Assembly (NCBI RefSeq): GCF_018919395.1
Contig: NZ_JAHLME010000012.1
Coordinates: 1-39,450 of the forward strand
Direction: 5' to 3'
DNA: 39,450 nucleotides
Origin: Geomonas azotofigens
Lineage (GTDB): Bacteria > Desulfobacterota > Desulfuromonadia > Geobacterales > Geobacteraceae
Part shown: positions 16,327 to 24,758 of the stretch, piece by piece
How positions within the stretch are numbered: position 1 is the stretch's first letter
How the letters are laid out: each line of letters opens with the position of its first letter
Notes under the pieces: model-generated
Seen by the model: the letters and a program-made list of their open reading frames with translations, nothing else
Databases searched by the model: none
Told to the model about the DNA's origin: nothing
Position numbers and translations under genes: made by a program

Positions 16327-19300
16327 TTACAGGAACCCCGCGTATTTGCACCCGGCCAGGAAGCTCTTCCAGGCGCTGTCCTTGTAGCCGGTTGCGACGG
16401 CCTTGACCCGGTAATAGTAGGTATAGGTCGGGCCGGCATTGGGGACGGTGACAACCGTGGCGGGATCGGTCCCGGCGTAGACCTCGCGCACGCCGGCGGT
16501 GAAGGTGCTGTTGGTCGCCTCCTGCACCACGTAGCTTACGCCAGGTGTGCTCGAGGCGCTCCAGCTCAGGCTGATGGTGCCGTCGGTGTAGGTTGCCGGC
16601 ACGGTCAGGGTGGTCAGGGTCGGGATGATCGTTCCCGGCGCACGGCACGGCGCCAGGGCCGCTCTCCAGGCGCTGTCGGCGTACTCGGGATGCACCGCCT
16701 TGACGCGGTAATAGAAGGTGGCGGGCAGGGTCTTGGTGAGGGCCTTGGTGAGGCCGGTCACCGGGTAATCGACCACGTTCTGGGTGAAGGCGGCGTCGGT
16801 CGCCTCCTCCAGGATGTAGCTCACCCCCTTGGTCGCCGAGGCCCCCCAGGAGACGATGTAGCTGCCGTCCAGATCCGAAGCCGGCACGGTGATGGTGAGC
16901 GGAGCCGCGGCCGGGACGCCCGGGCCGATCACCTTGCAGCCGGTGGTCAGGCTCTTCCAGGCGCTGTCCTTATAACCACCCTTGATCACCTTGACACGGT
17001 AGAAGTAGGTCAAACCGGTGCTCTTGCCGGTGATCGCGACGCCGGTCTCGCTGCCGCGATAGGCCTCCTGAGCGCCGGTGAAGGTCGCGTTGGTTGCCTC
17101 CTGCAGCACATAGGTCACCCCCGGGACGGCGGAAGCACCCCAGGAAACGGTGTAGTTGCCGTCGGCATCGACAGCGGGGACGACCAGGCCGGTCAGCGTC
17201 GCCAGGACGGTGCCGGGGACGGCGCAGCCTGCGGCAGCGACCTTCCAGCCGCTGTCGACGTATTCGGGGTGCACGGCCTTGACGCGGTAGAAGTAGGTGG
17301 TGCCCAGGCTCTTGCCGGTGAAGGGCTTGTTGAGGCCGCTCACCGGATAATCGATCACGTCCTGGGTGAACCCGGCGTCGGTCGCCTCCTCCAGGAGGTA
17401 ACTCACCCCCTTGGTGGCGGAAGCCCCCCAGGAAACCGTGTAGATGCCGTCGGGGTCCCCCAGCGGCACGGCAAGGGTGGGCGGCGCCGCAGCCGGAACG
17501 CCCGGGCCGATCACCTTGCACCCGGTTGTCGAGCTCTTCCAGAGGCCGTCCTTGTATCCCCCCTTGGTTGCCTTAACACGGTAGAAGTAGGTGATATTGA
17601 CGTCGTGCCCGGAGAGGACGGCGCTGGTGTCACTGCCGCTGTACACCTGCTTCGCACCGGTGAAGGTGGCGTTGGTTGCCTCCTGCAGCACGTAGGTCAC
17701 CCCGTCGACGGCAGAGGCCCCCCAGGAAATGGTGTAGCTGCCGTCGGCATCGACCAGCGGCACGGTGAGGGTGGTCAAGGTCGGGATCACCGTGCCCGGC
17801 ACGGCGCAACCCGCCGCCGCGGTCCTCCAGACGCTGTCAACGTATTCGGAACTCCCGGCCTTGACGCGGTAGAAGTAGGTGGTCCCAAGGTTCTTGCCGG
17901 TGAAGGCCTTGTTGAGCCCGGTGACGAGGTAATCGGTGACGTTCTGGGTGAACTCCGCGTCAGTGGCCTCCTCGAGGAGGTAGCTCACCCCCTTCGTGGT
18001 CGAGGCGGTCCAGGAAACGGTGTAGGCGCCGTCAGGGTCGGCCGCCGGGACGGTGAGGGTAGCCGGTGCCGCAGCTGCGACATCCAGGCCGATTACGGTG
18101 CACCCGGTCGTGGAGCTCTTCCAGAGGCCGTCCTTGTACCCCCCTTCCACGCTTTTTACCCTGTAGTAATAGGTGGTGCCGACGGCACGGCCGGCGATCG
18201 GGGCCGAGGCCTCGCTGCCACTGTAAACATCCTGCACGCCGGAGGTGAAGGTGGCGTTGGTTGCTTCCTGCAATACGTAGGTGACGCCCTGGGTGGTCGA
18301 GGCACTCCAGGATACGGTGTAGTTACCGTCGGCGTCGACCGGCGGCACGGTGATGGTGGTCAAGGTCGGCAGAGCGGTGCCGGGTACAGCGCAACCGGCT
18401 GCGGCCGTTTTCCAGTCGCTGTCCGCGTAACCCGGGGCAGTGGCCTTCACGCGATAGAAGAAGGTGGTGCCGAGGCTCTTGCCGCTGACAACCTGGCTTA
18501 TCCCGGTGGTGCTGTAGGACTGCACGTTCTCGGTGAAGGAGGCATCGGTCGCCTCCTCGAGCAGGTAGGTCACCCCCTTGGTGGCCGATGCCCCCCAGGA
18601 AACGGTGTAGCTGCCGTCCGGATCGGCTGCGGGAACCGTGATGGAAAGCGGCTGAGCGCAGGTGACGTCAGGCGCCCGTGTCCCGAGAATCTGCAACACG
18701 TCGTAGTCGGTCCCATCCGTACCCGCTTGGGTGAAGGCCCCACCACCAAGGAGGAATTTCCCGTCGGCACTGAACCAGAAGTTCTTATCGCCGCCACGCA
18801 CGGTGACCGTCAGGTGACCGGAGGGGGAGACGGTGTAGCTGCAGGCAATGGGGCTGGGATTATCCAGCACCTCGGACACCGCCGAACTGAAGGAGAGGTT
18901 GGTTTCATAGCCGACACCGGTGTAGCTCAAGGTGCAGCCACCGTTGGCATCGAGGACGAGGGAGCCATTTTTGTTGTAGAAGCCGTCAGTTACCCCCCCG
19001 TTATATGCCCATAAGGCTGACTCTTGGTAAACGAAGTTATACCTTCCGGCCACCGAGGCGAAGGAGAAGTTCTCCCCCTGCTTCACCCCGACCACCTGGT
19101 CGGCACTGAAGTATGTGCCGTCGGCTCTGATCTCCTGGTTCGGGGACCCGCCCATCAGGACAGTGCCGTCGGGGCTTAGGTCGAAATCCTTCCCGCCGTC
19201 AGGGGTCGTGATGGAGACATGCCCGGTTCCGGAAACAGTGTAGCTGCAGGTAACGGGCCCCATGGAGTCGGGCCACTCGTTGACGCCACCCCGGTTGGTC

Positions 19301-19971
19301 AGCCCCACCTCGTAGGTGCTCCCTGAGTAGCCCACGCTGCAGCCACCGCTGCCGTCAAAGCTAATCGTGCCGGTATTACCATAAATCTCACCGAAGACAT
19401 TGGGCCAGCCGGAGCCTGTATACTGCCAGAAGGCGGACTCCTGGCTCACGAAATTGAAGGTGCCGGTCAGAGAAGCGCTGGTCATTGCGCTGCCTTTTTT
19501 CACAGCGATGACCTGGTTGCCCCAGTAGTCGGTGCCGTCCCCCTGCGCCTCTTTCCTGGTCCAGCCCGCAATGAGCACCTCGCCGCTCGGGCTCACCTGG
19601 AAGTTGCTGGAACTGCCGTCCGGCATCCTGATGGCCATGGTGCCAGCCGGCGATACGGTGTAGGTGCAGGCCTTGGCTGTCGCTGTATCGGGCCACGAAT
19701 CCACGGTCGTGCTCCCGATCATGCTTCCAAACCCCTGATCCGAAAAGCTCAGGGAGCAGGCCCCGGCCCCATTGAAGCTTATGGTTCCGTTGTTGCCGTG
19801 GAAATTATCCTCGACTCCGTTGCTGTTCTGATAGAACCCGGCATTCTGCTCCATGAAGTTGTAGGTGCCATTGACCGTGGCGGCCGACATGGCCCAGGCC
19901 GACGATGCGGCCACCGTCGCCGTCACGGTCAACAGCAAAGCCGTGATCACTCTTTCCATTCTCCGATTCAC
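16327..19971 (-). CDS. Large secreted protein: three novel beta repeats then eight FN3-like domains
   Basis: This is a 1214-residue exported protein of unknown function. A signal peptide (about 1-27, ending in AWA) is followed by three related segments of about 110-130 residues (NGTYNFMEQNAGFYQ; TGTFNFVSQESAFWQ; AGRYNFVYQESALWA), each with a CxY(T)VS strand and a GEVLI/GTVLM/GKFLL turn. I do not recognise these. Then come about eight FN3-like domains in alternating A/B types (TITVPAADPDGSYTVSWGAS, GVTYLLEEATDA). The A+B pair repeats every 194 residues (582 bp). The start is GTG at 19971, four bases after GGAGG; a Met at 19959 is the alternative. The FN3 units resemble those in the S8 protease. 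It is probably a surface or matrix protein. Confidence 0.82.
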   Translation of the reverse strand: MNRRMERVITALLLTVTATVAASSAWAMSAATVNGTYNFMEQNAGFYQNSNGVEDNFHGNNGTISFNGAGACSLSFSDQGFGSMIGSTTVDSWPDTATAKACTYTVSPAGTMAIRMPDGSSSNFQVSPSGEVLIAGWTRKEAQGDGTDYWGNQVIAVKKGSAMTSASLTGTFNFVSQESAFWQYTGSGWPNVFGEIYGNTGTISFDGSGGCSVGYSGSTYEVGLTNRGGVNEWPDSMGPVTCSYTVSGTGHVSITTPDGGKDFDLSPDGTVLMGGSPNQEIRADGTYFSADQVVGVKQGENFSFASVAGRYNFVYQESALWAYNGGVTDGFYNKNGSLVLDANGGCTLSYTGVGYETNLSFSSAVSEVLDNPSPIACSYTVSPSGHLTVTVRGGDKNFWFSADGKFLLGGGAFTQAGTDGTDYDVLQILGTRAPDVTCAQPLSITVPAADPDGSYTVSWGASATKGVTYLLEEATDASFTENVQSYSTTGISQVVSGKSLGTTFFYRVKATAPGYADSDWKTAAAGCAVPGTALPTLTTITVPPVDADGNYTVSWSASTTQGVTYVLQEATNATFTSGVQDVYSGSEASAPIAGRAVGTTYYYRVKSVEGGYKDGLWKSSTTGCTVIGLDVAAAAPATLTVPAADPDGAYTVSWTASTTKGVSYLLEEATDAEFTQNVTDYLVTGLNKAFTGKNLGTTYFYRVKAGSSEYVDSVWRTAAAGCAVPGTVIPTLTTLTVPLVDADGSYTISWGASAVDGVTYVLQEATNATFTGAKQVYSGSDTSAVLSGHDVNITYFYRVKATKGGYKDGLWKSSTTGCKVIGPGVPAAAPPTLAVPLGDPDGIYTVSWGASATKGVSYLLEEATDAGFTQDVIDYPVSGLNKPFTGKSLGTTYFYRVKAVHPEYVDSGWKVAAAGCAVPGTVLATLTGLVVPAVDADGNYTVSWGASAVPGVTYVLQEATNATFTGAQEAYRGSETGVAITGKSTGLTYFYRVKVIKGGYKDSAWKSLTTGCKVIGPGVPAAAPLTITVPASDLDGSYIVSWGASATKGVSYILEEATDAAFTQNVVDYPVTGLTKALTKTLPATFYYRVKAVHPEYADSAWRAALAPCRAPGTIIPTLTTLTVPATYTDGTISLSWSASSTPGVSYVVQEATNSTFTAGVREVYAGTDPATVVTVPNAGPTYTYYYRVKAVATGYKDSAWKSFLAGCKYAGFL
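16600..18370 (-). repeat. 582-bp tandem supra-repeat (194 residues, paired FN3 domains)
   Basis: The same junction (CCCGGGCCGATCACC or its variant) recurs at 16919, 17501 and 18083, exactly 582 bp apart. Each unit holds two different FN3-like domains, so duplication happened in pairs. Confidence 0.78.
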
Positions 19972-20123
19972 AAACCCTCCTCTTGGTTCACCTGGCGAAA
20001 CGCCCGGATAAAATGGCGTTCACCATAGCATAAATCTAATGTGAAGATTAAGAGATAATTTCCTTTTTTACGATTTTTCTGATGGCGCGAGAGGGAAGCT
20101 AAGTGGCTGAAGACAAAAGAAAA

Positions 20124-20144
20124 GGCCGGGGGGATCCCCCGGCC
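20124..20144. terminator. Bidirectional terminator after the small secreted protein gene
   Basis: The stem GGCCGGGGG / CCCCCGGCC has a 3-base loop. On the minus strand TTTTCTTTTG follows, fitting termination of the gene ending at 20180. TTCTTTTT follows on the plus strand. Confidence 0.88.
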
Positions 20145-20179
20145 TTCTTTTTAAAATAGTTTTTGGGTACTATCGCCCC

Positions 20180-20641
20180 CTACTTGTTGTGCCCCTTGCC
20201 GTGCCCCTTCCCTTTCCCCTTGCCCGGGCCGGAGTATTCGTCCCCGCCGCGCCCCGTCGGCTGTCCGGTCAGGCGGAGGTCACCCCTTTTGAGGGCATGG
20301 AACTCGGGCGAGCCCGGCTTGATGCCCAGCTCCTTGGCGATCGCGCCCCACCCCTTCTTCTTGTTGGGCTGGTACACCTGGTAAACCTGGTCCACCGGCT
20401 TGCCGGAGAACTGCCCCAGTTGGAACAGCATGAAGGCGTCCGCCGGTTCGGGAACCGACTGCAGCACCATCTGGACCTTGGCGGTCGGCACCCCGAACTG
20501 GGCGCTGACCTTGGCGGAGAACCCCGTCATGTCGGCGCGGGCCTGGACGTTCAGGCTTGAAAGGAACGAATCCAGACTGGCGAACGCCGTCATCGGCACA
20601 ACAAGAATGAGAAACAGGCTGAGCAAAACCAGGCGTTTCAT
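20180..20641 (-). CDS. Small secreted protein with basic Gly/His/Lys tail
   Basis: The 153-residue protein has a signal peptide (MKRLVLLSLFLILVVPMTAFA, 21 residues). The central region (about 22-118) is helical and includes KKKGWGAIAKELGIKPGSPEFHAL, suggesting a small helical domain that repeats across secreted Geobacter proteins. The last 15 residues are a low-complexity GKGKGKGHGKGHNK tail that could bind metal, nucleic acid or anionic polymer. The start at 20641 follows GGAGG. An in-frame Met at 20659 lacks a site. It is monocistronic. The function is unknown and the protein is predicted periplasmic or extracellular. Confidence 0.75.
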   Translation of the reverse strand: MKRLVLLSLFLILVVPMTAFASLDSFLSSLNVQARADMTGFSAKVSAQFGVPTAKVQMVLQSVPEPADAFMLFQLGQFSGKPVDQVYQVYQPNKKKGWGAIAKELGIKPGSPEFHALKRGDLRLTGQPTGRGGDEYSGPGKGKGKGHGKGHNK

Positions 20642-20723
20642 GCTTCCTACCTCCATCATTGGAATGGTTGCCGCCGCGGCTGGCAGGAAACACTATACCG
20701 AAAAACCTCAAAATCAGAAGCAA

Positions 20724-20856
20724 AAAACCGTTGGCCGCGGAGAACATCTGAGAAAATCTGAGAGAAGCAGAAGGCTTGAGGGGTAACCCCAAAAGTCTGT
20801 AGGGTTTTTCAGGTTTTCTCAGAAGACCTCAGAATTTCTCCGTGGCTGATGGTTTT
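20724..20856. repeat. 133-bp imperfect palindromic intergenic element
   Basis: The outer arms AAAACCGTTGGCCGCGGAGAA and TTCTCCGTGGCTGATGGTTTT pair with few mismatches. Inner ATCTGAGAAAATCTGAGA pairs with the TTCTCAGAAGACCTCAGA side, and a GGGGTAACCCC hairpin sits near the centre. One arm recurs at 22051-22080. It is likely a MITE-like or REP-like element. Confidence 0.7.
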
Positions 20857-20868
20857 CGGGTTTTGTTG

Positions 20869-21300
20869 TTACTGCAACGTCTCCCGCTGCAGGAACTCGG
20901 CGAACTCGCTGAACACCGCCTCGCGTACCGAGTGCTGCTGCCAGTTCCTGATCAGCTGCCGCATGCACTGCAGCACGCCGATCAGCCCCGCCGAGGTCCC
21001 TCCCGCGATCAGCGCGCTCGTTTCTCCGGAAAACACCATGACCAGGCTTGAGATGAGCAGCACGAGGCTGGTCAATAAAAGCGGCAGTTCGACGTGCTTG
21101 AAAGGTGAGCGAAACATGTGGTGCACCGAGGAGTACACCGAAGCGTGCGCCCTGACCAGCTTCAGGTACCGCTCCAGTTCGGCGCCATTGCAGCGGGATA
21201 CGGCGCGCAGGTAGAAACGGCGGCAGGCTTCCCTGCTGCTGGTTTTCATCCGGTCGCCATAGTAGTGTTCCAATTCGACATCGATCGTGTAAGTGTCCAT
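20869..21300 (-). CDS. Two-helix membrane protein of unknown function
   Basis: I do not recognise a family for this 143-residue protein. The first 70 residues are soluble, with many Arg, Glu and Tyr (YTIDVELEHYYGDRMKTSS). They are followed by two membrane helices (about 73-92, LPLLLTSLVLLISSLVMVFS; about 97-112) and a charged C-terminal helix ending in EFAEFLQRETLQ. The ATG at 21300 has GAGGG upstream. An in-frame Met at 21375 would add 25 residues with no site. It lies just beside the palindromic element at 20724 and is transcribed alone. Confidence 0.6.
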   Translation of the reverse strand: MDTYTIDVELEHYYGDRMKTSSREACRRFYLRAVSRCNGAELERYLKLVRAHASVYSSVHHMFRSPFKHVELPLLLTSLVLLISSLVMVFSGETSALIAGGTSAGLIGVLQCMRQLIRNWQQHSVREAVFSEFAEFLQRETLQ

Positions 21301-21688
21301 CCCAGCCCTCGCTTCTGTTCCATCTATGTAAGAGTGGTTAGTGGTATGTCCGTCAAAAAGCATGATATGTACCAAATAAGCGGAGATACCTTAAATGTCC
21401 GGCACAGCGCATGACGCCAGGCACAGCGCAGCGTCGCATTGCTCAAAAATGTCGCAATATGCGCAACTTTAACACAAGATCGTGCTCCATTTCCTCTTAA
21501 GTTTTCCACAGGAGATTCCGCTAAGAGTGATGTTTTTGCCTTGAAACAGCCCTCGCTGCCCCGGCCATTTCGCGAAAAAGCAAAGCGGCACTTGCAGAAT
21601 TGCAAAAATGATGGTGGTTCCAGCAGTTCCGGTGCAGCCTGCGCCCCCTCCCCTTGCGCTCCCCTGCCGTCCCCCTTCAGCTTTTGGA

Positions 21689-21718
21689 TTGACAAGCGGC
21701 ACCAGACAATGCTACTGA
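21689..21718 (+). promoter_or_regulatory. Sigma-70-like promoter of the orphan Cys-tail gene
   Basis: TTGACA (21689-21694), an 18-base spacer and TACTGA (21713-21718), preceded by TGC as in an extended -10. It lies 70 bases before the ATG at 21789. The rest of the 21301-21788 gap shows no gene. Confidence 0.5.
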
Positions 21719-21788
21719 AAACAATGTTCAATTTCTTACAGGTGGAGCGGTGCGGAACCGGCTGGGGGCAGTCAAAGTGGGGGGAGCT

Positions 21789-22079
21789 ATGTGCATAGCG
21801 GTCGTGGGCAATGAACAAACGGTAGGGTGGGACTGGATGACGGCCGCCGCGCGGGCCGGGTTCGATATGCGCATGGTGCATCCCGCGCTGGTGACCACCC
21901 TGGAAGATATGGAAGGCGTGGACGCCCTGGTGATCGGCTGCGAAGGTGTTTCTGGAGAAGTGCAGGAGCGGGCCATGGAGATCGCGTCAGCCCGGGGCAT
22001 CCCCTCGATGTGCGCCAACTGCCCCGCCGCCCCCTTCTGCCACGGAATGTCAAAACCATTGGCCACGGAGAAAATCTGA
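21789..22079 (+). CDS. Orphan 96-residue protein with C-terminal Cys cluster
   Basis: The protein begins MCIAVVGNEQTVGWDWM and runs as an alternating beta/alpha pattern (VDALVIGCEG at about 44-53), like a truncated Rossmann-like domain. It ends with C75-x2-C78-x5-C84 (CANCPAAPFC). I do not recognise the family. GGGGGGAGCT just before 21789 supports this start. The last nine residues (SKPLATEKI) and the stop codon are encoded by a copy of the palindromic repeat arm found at 20724, so the 3' end of the gene seems to have been remodelled by that element. Confidence 0.6.
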   Translation: MCIAVVGNEQTVGWDWMTAAARAGFDMRMVHPALVTTLEDMEGVDALVIGCEGVSGEVQERAMEIASARGIPSMCANCPAAPFCHGMSKPLATEKI

Positions 22080-22115
22080 GGAAGGGGACTGGCTCCGCAG
22101 GTGCCTGTCCCCCTT
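22051..22115. repeat. Repeat arm plus GGGGAC...GTCCCC hairpin
   Basis: AAAACCATTGGCCACGGAGA (22052-22071) and the following AAATCTGAG match the arm of the element at 20724. Directly after it AAGGGGAC...GTCCCCCTT forms a hairpin with CAGGTGCCT in the loop. It lies between two convergent genes and could also end transcription, though no T tract is present. Confidence 0.6.
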
Positions 22116-22157
22116 AGCTAGCCACAACAGGCAAACGTCTTCCCATCACCCCTCGGC

Positions 22158-22192
22158 AACGTAGAACGTAGAACCTAGAACGCAGAACGTCC
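22158..22192. repeat. Five tandem 7-bp repeats (AACGTAG family)
   Basis: AACGTAG, AACGTAG, AACCTAG, AACGCAG and AACGTCC follow one another without spacers, ending one base before the stop codon of the thioesterase gene. Heptamer arrays not in a coding frame like this are prone to slippage. Confidence 0.75.
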
Positions 22193-22193
22193 G

Positions 22194-23240
22194 TTAAATG
22201 AGGTGAATGTGTTCCGACAGCGCCTTGAAGCTCCTCTCCGCCTCCAGGTACCGGGCGTCCTCGGCGTAGGTGGTCGGGTAGACCGCCGGCACCGGCCGGT
22301 GCACCAGTTCCCGGTCCACGTTGACGAAGGTGAACAGGCAGGAATTGGAAAGGGCCTTGCTGGTGCGGTCGCGACTGATGCGCTCGATGTTCGCCTCCAC
22401 GCAGATGTAGCTGCCGCAGGTGAACACCACCCGGCTGGTGTAGTGCAGCTTGTCTCCCATGCGCACCGGGTGGAAGAAGTTGATCCGGTTCACCGCCGCC
22501 ATGACCGACCGGTCCGGCGCCACCAGTTCCGAGCAGATCGAGGAAAGCTCGTAGGCCTTACGCACCAGGTACCCGCCGAAGATCTTCTGCGGCACGTTCT
22601 CGAACTCGGGGTACATCCTCTCCCATGAATCCGCCACGAGGCGCCCCGCCAGGAGTCCCTGGAAATCCGGCTCGTCCTGCGCCTTGTGCAGCGCGGCCAG
22701 CATCCGGTACTCCTCCGGGCTTGGGGGCTCGGACATGAGCGCCTGCTGCTGCCGGTATTCCTCCCGGCGCGCCACCGCCTTTCTCGCCCGTGCCTGCTCC
22801 CGCTCCGTCGCGTACTCGACTGGCGGCAGGGCAACGCTCACCGCCCCCTCCCCCATCCCCGACCGCGCCACCATGGTGAAGTAGCAGGAGGCGACATGGT
22901 TTGCCGGCTCACCCGGCTGTTCCACGCGGATCCCGATCACCAGCGACGACCTCCCCACCTGGTTGATGCGCGCCTCGCAGATGATGTCCCGCGTCACGTC
23001 CGCCACGTGGCGGACGATGATGTTGTCGATGGCGGCCGTCACCACCCGCGCATCCGGGTAGAACCGGTTCACGTACCTGAGCGCCGTCTCCTCCGCCACC
23101 TTGTCCAGGATCTCCAGGAGCAGTCCGAAGCGCAGGTTGCCTAAAAGGTCCTCGTCCATCACCATGAAGCGGCGCCGCAACGAAAGATCGTCGCTAAGCG
23201 ACAGGGTATGGAAAAATGAGGTCTCCGCCGGGGTGGTCAT
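22194..23240 (-). CDS. Double hot-dog acyl-CoA thioesterase
   Basis: The 348-residue protein contains two hot-dog domains: one at about 20-140 (NLRFGLLLEILDKVAEETALRYV, then SLVIGIRVEQPGEPANHVASCYFTMVA) and one at about 195-325 (QKIFGGYLVRKAYELSS, then FFHPVRMGDKLHYTSRV). Tandem hot-dog proteins of the acyl-CoA thioesterase type hydrolyse CoA thioesters in the cytoplasm. Which acyl chains are used cannot be read from sequence. AAGGAG precedes the ATG at 23240. It is monocistronic. The central linker is long and charged (EYATEREQARARKAVARREEY). Confidence 0.82.
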   Translation of the reverse strand: MTTPAETSFFHTLSLSDDLSLRRRFMVMDEDLLGNLRFGLLLEILDKVAEETALRYVNRFYPDARVVTAAIDNIIVRHVADVTRDIICEARINQVGRSSLVIGIRVEQPGEPANHVASCYFTMVARSGMGEGAVSVALPPVEYATEREQARARKAVARREEYRQQQALMSEPPSPEEYRMLAALHKAQDEPDFQGLLAGRLVADSWERMYPEFENVPQKIFGGYLVRKAYELSSICSELVAPDRSVMAAVNRINFFHPVRMGDKLHYTSRVVFTCGSYICVEANIERISRDRTSKALSNSCLFTFVNVDRELVHRPVPAVYPTTYAEDARYLEAERSFKALSEHIHLI

Positions 23241-23301
23241 AATGAAACTCCTTGGCGTTGTGCGTTAACGATCTCCTTAGTTGTACCACCTATCTCGAAA
23301 C

Positions 23302-23340
23302 CTGAAAAGCGGAACACAGAGGACACCGAGGAAAAGCCAC
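23302..23340. repeat. CACAGAGGACACCGAGGA-type intergenic repeat
   Basis: GGAACACAGAGGACACCGAG (23311-23330) has an internal 9-base periodicity (ACAGAGGAC ACCGAGGAA) of a kind dispersed in many bacterial genomes. It lies between divergent genes. Confidence 0.5.
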
Positions 23341-23461
23341 GGCGGCCGGGTTTCCTTCAAGCCCGTGGAGATGCTTTATGTTTTTTGTGTTGTACAATCA
23401 TGGGGAGCGGGTACCGGCTGTCTCAATCCGGCGCCTGTGACAGTAACGCCGGAGGTTCTGC

Positions 23462-24418
23462 ATGTCAGAAAAGATGCAGATAGTGGCTGAGTTCCCTCTA
23501 GACAGAGTGCAGCTGTTTCGTGACGTCGCGCAGGAATCCCTCCAGGGGATCGTCGACGGCTGCGACTGCAGGGAGATAGCGTCGGGCGAGATCCTGCTGT
23601 GGCCGGAGAGCATCAACCACGAGCTCTTCATCCTGCTCTCGGGCCGGCTCCGGGTGCACCTGGAGGACCTCGATTCCGACCCCGTGGCGACCTTGGAGCC
23701 GGGCGAAGTCGCCGGGGAGCTCTCGGTGCTGGACGGCAAGCCGACCTCCGCCTACGTGGTCGCGGACGAGCCCTGCCGGGTCATGGTGATGCCGCGGGAG
23801 CTGGTCTGGAGTCTCGCCACCGTTTCCCATGCCGCCGCCTGCAACCTCCTCACCATCCTGTCGGGAAGGGTGCGCAAGGCGGACCGGACCATTACCGAAC
23901 AGATGTTGCGGGAGCGCTCCTTCCACTGCTACGGCACCGTCGACGCCCTCACCGGGATGCACAACCGCTACTGGTTGAACGACATGCTGGGGCGCATGGT
24001 CACCCGCAGCGTCCGCAGCGGCACGCCGCTCGCCGTGATGATGATCGACATCGACAACTTCAAGGAATTCGACGACAGCTACGGGCACCTCTGTGGCGAC
24101 CGGGCCATACACACCGTGGCGCAGACCATACTCGACAACCTGAGGCCCACCGTGCTCACGGCGCGCTACGGCGGCGACGAGTTCTTCGTCGCCATCCCCG
24201 GGGTTGTGGTGGAACAGGCGCTCGAGATAGCCGAGAGGCTGCGCGAGGCCGTCGCCGGCACCGAGATACCGCACTCGCCGGGGCCTTTGCCGCCGGTGAC
24301 CGTCTCCATCGGCGTTGCCGGTGTCCACCCCGGCCAGGGTATCGACGACGTGATAGCCGCCGCCGACGCCGCCCTCTACCGCGCCAAGGGTCTTCGCCGC
24401 AACAGCGTGTCGCGGTAA
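23462..24418 (+). CDS. Diguanylate cyclase with cyclic-nucleotide-binding-like sensor
   Basis: The 318-residue protein has a cNMP-binding/Crp-like beta-barrel (about 15-135: ELFILLSGRLRVHLEDL, GEVAGELSVLDGKPTSAYVVAD) followed by a GGDEF domain (about 158-315). The active site is RYGGDEFF (GGDEF at 237-241), with MMIDIDNFKEFDDSYGH carrying the metal-binding aspartates. It is therefore probably an active diguanylate cyclase making c-di-GMP. The position of the inhibitory RxxD site five residues before GGDEF reads R228-P-T-V231, so product inhibition through that site is unlikely. The start at 23462 follows GGAGG. The ligand of the sensor domain is unknown. Confidence 0.9.
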   Translation: MSEKMQIVAEFPLDRVQLFRDVAQESLQGIVDGCDCREIASGEILLWPESINHELFILLSGRLRVHLEDLDSDPVATLEPGEVAGELSVLDGKPTSAYVVADEPCRVMVMPRELVWSLATVSHAAACNLLTILSGRVRKADRTITEQMLRERSFHCYGTVDALTGMHNRYWLNDMLGRMVTRSVRSGTPLAVMMIDIDNFKEFDDSYGHLCGDRAIHTVAQTILDNLRPTVLTARYGGDEFFVAIPGVVVEQALEIAERLREAVAGTEIPHSPGPLPPVTVSIGVAGVHPGQGIDDVIAAADAALYRAKGLRRNSVSR

Positions 24419-24423
24419 ACCAA

Positions 24424-24750
24424 ATTTTTAACGCAAAGCCGCGGAGGCGCAAAGGACACCAGAAACAGGTAAAACAAGAAGAAGCCGTTGGTTTCCCTCA
24501 AAAGTTCTTGATTTCCTGGCGCCTTTGCGTCTTCGCGTTACCCCAAAGCTACGTAACGCAAAGCCGCGGAGGCGCAAAGGCGCGAGGGAACAGCGGCAAC
24601 AAAAGCGAGATGGCAGAAAAAAAGGCCCTGAGTTTTTCCCTCAGAGCCTTTTGCATTTCTTTGCGTCCTTGCGCCTTTGCGTTACCAATTTTTCTTTCAC
24701 AGGTTTCGTCGTTCTTGGCGCCTTTGCGTCTCCGCGCTTTGCGTTAAGGC
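24424..24750. repeat. GCAAAG/GCGGAG palindromic intergenic repeats (set 1)
   Basis: AACGCAAAGCCGCGGAGGCG (24430-24449) and its complement-like GCGCCTTTGCGTCTTCGCGT (24520-24539) form one inverted pair. A second pair lies at about 24555-24590 and 24658-24686, and a further half at 24718-24746. No gene lies in this 340-bp gap. The set sits between convergent genes. Confidence 0.8.
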
Positions 24751-24758
24751 ATTTGCCT

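Noticed and set aside
16690..19014. A 774-codon open frame on the plus strand
   Set aside because: It is antisense to the repeat protein. Its sequence is a mirror of GC-rich codon bias and repeats, with no ribosome site or recognisable domain.
21550..21620. Sigma-54 promoter (GGCACTTGCAGAATTGC)
   Set aside because: GG and GC are 15 bases apart instead of 12.
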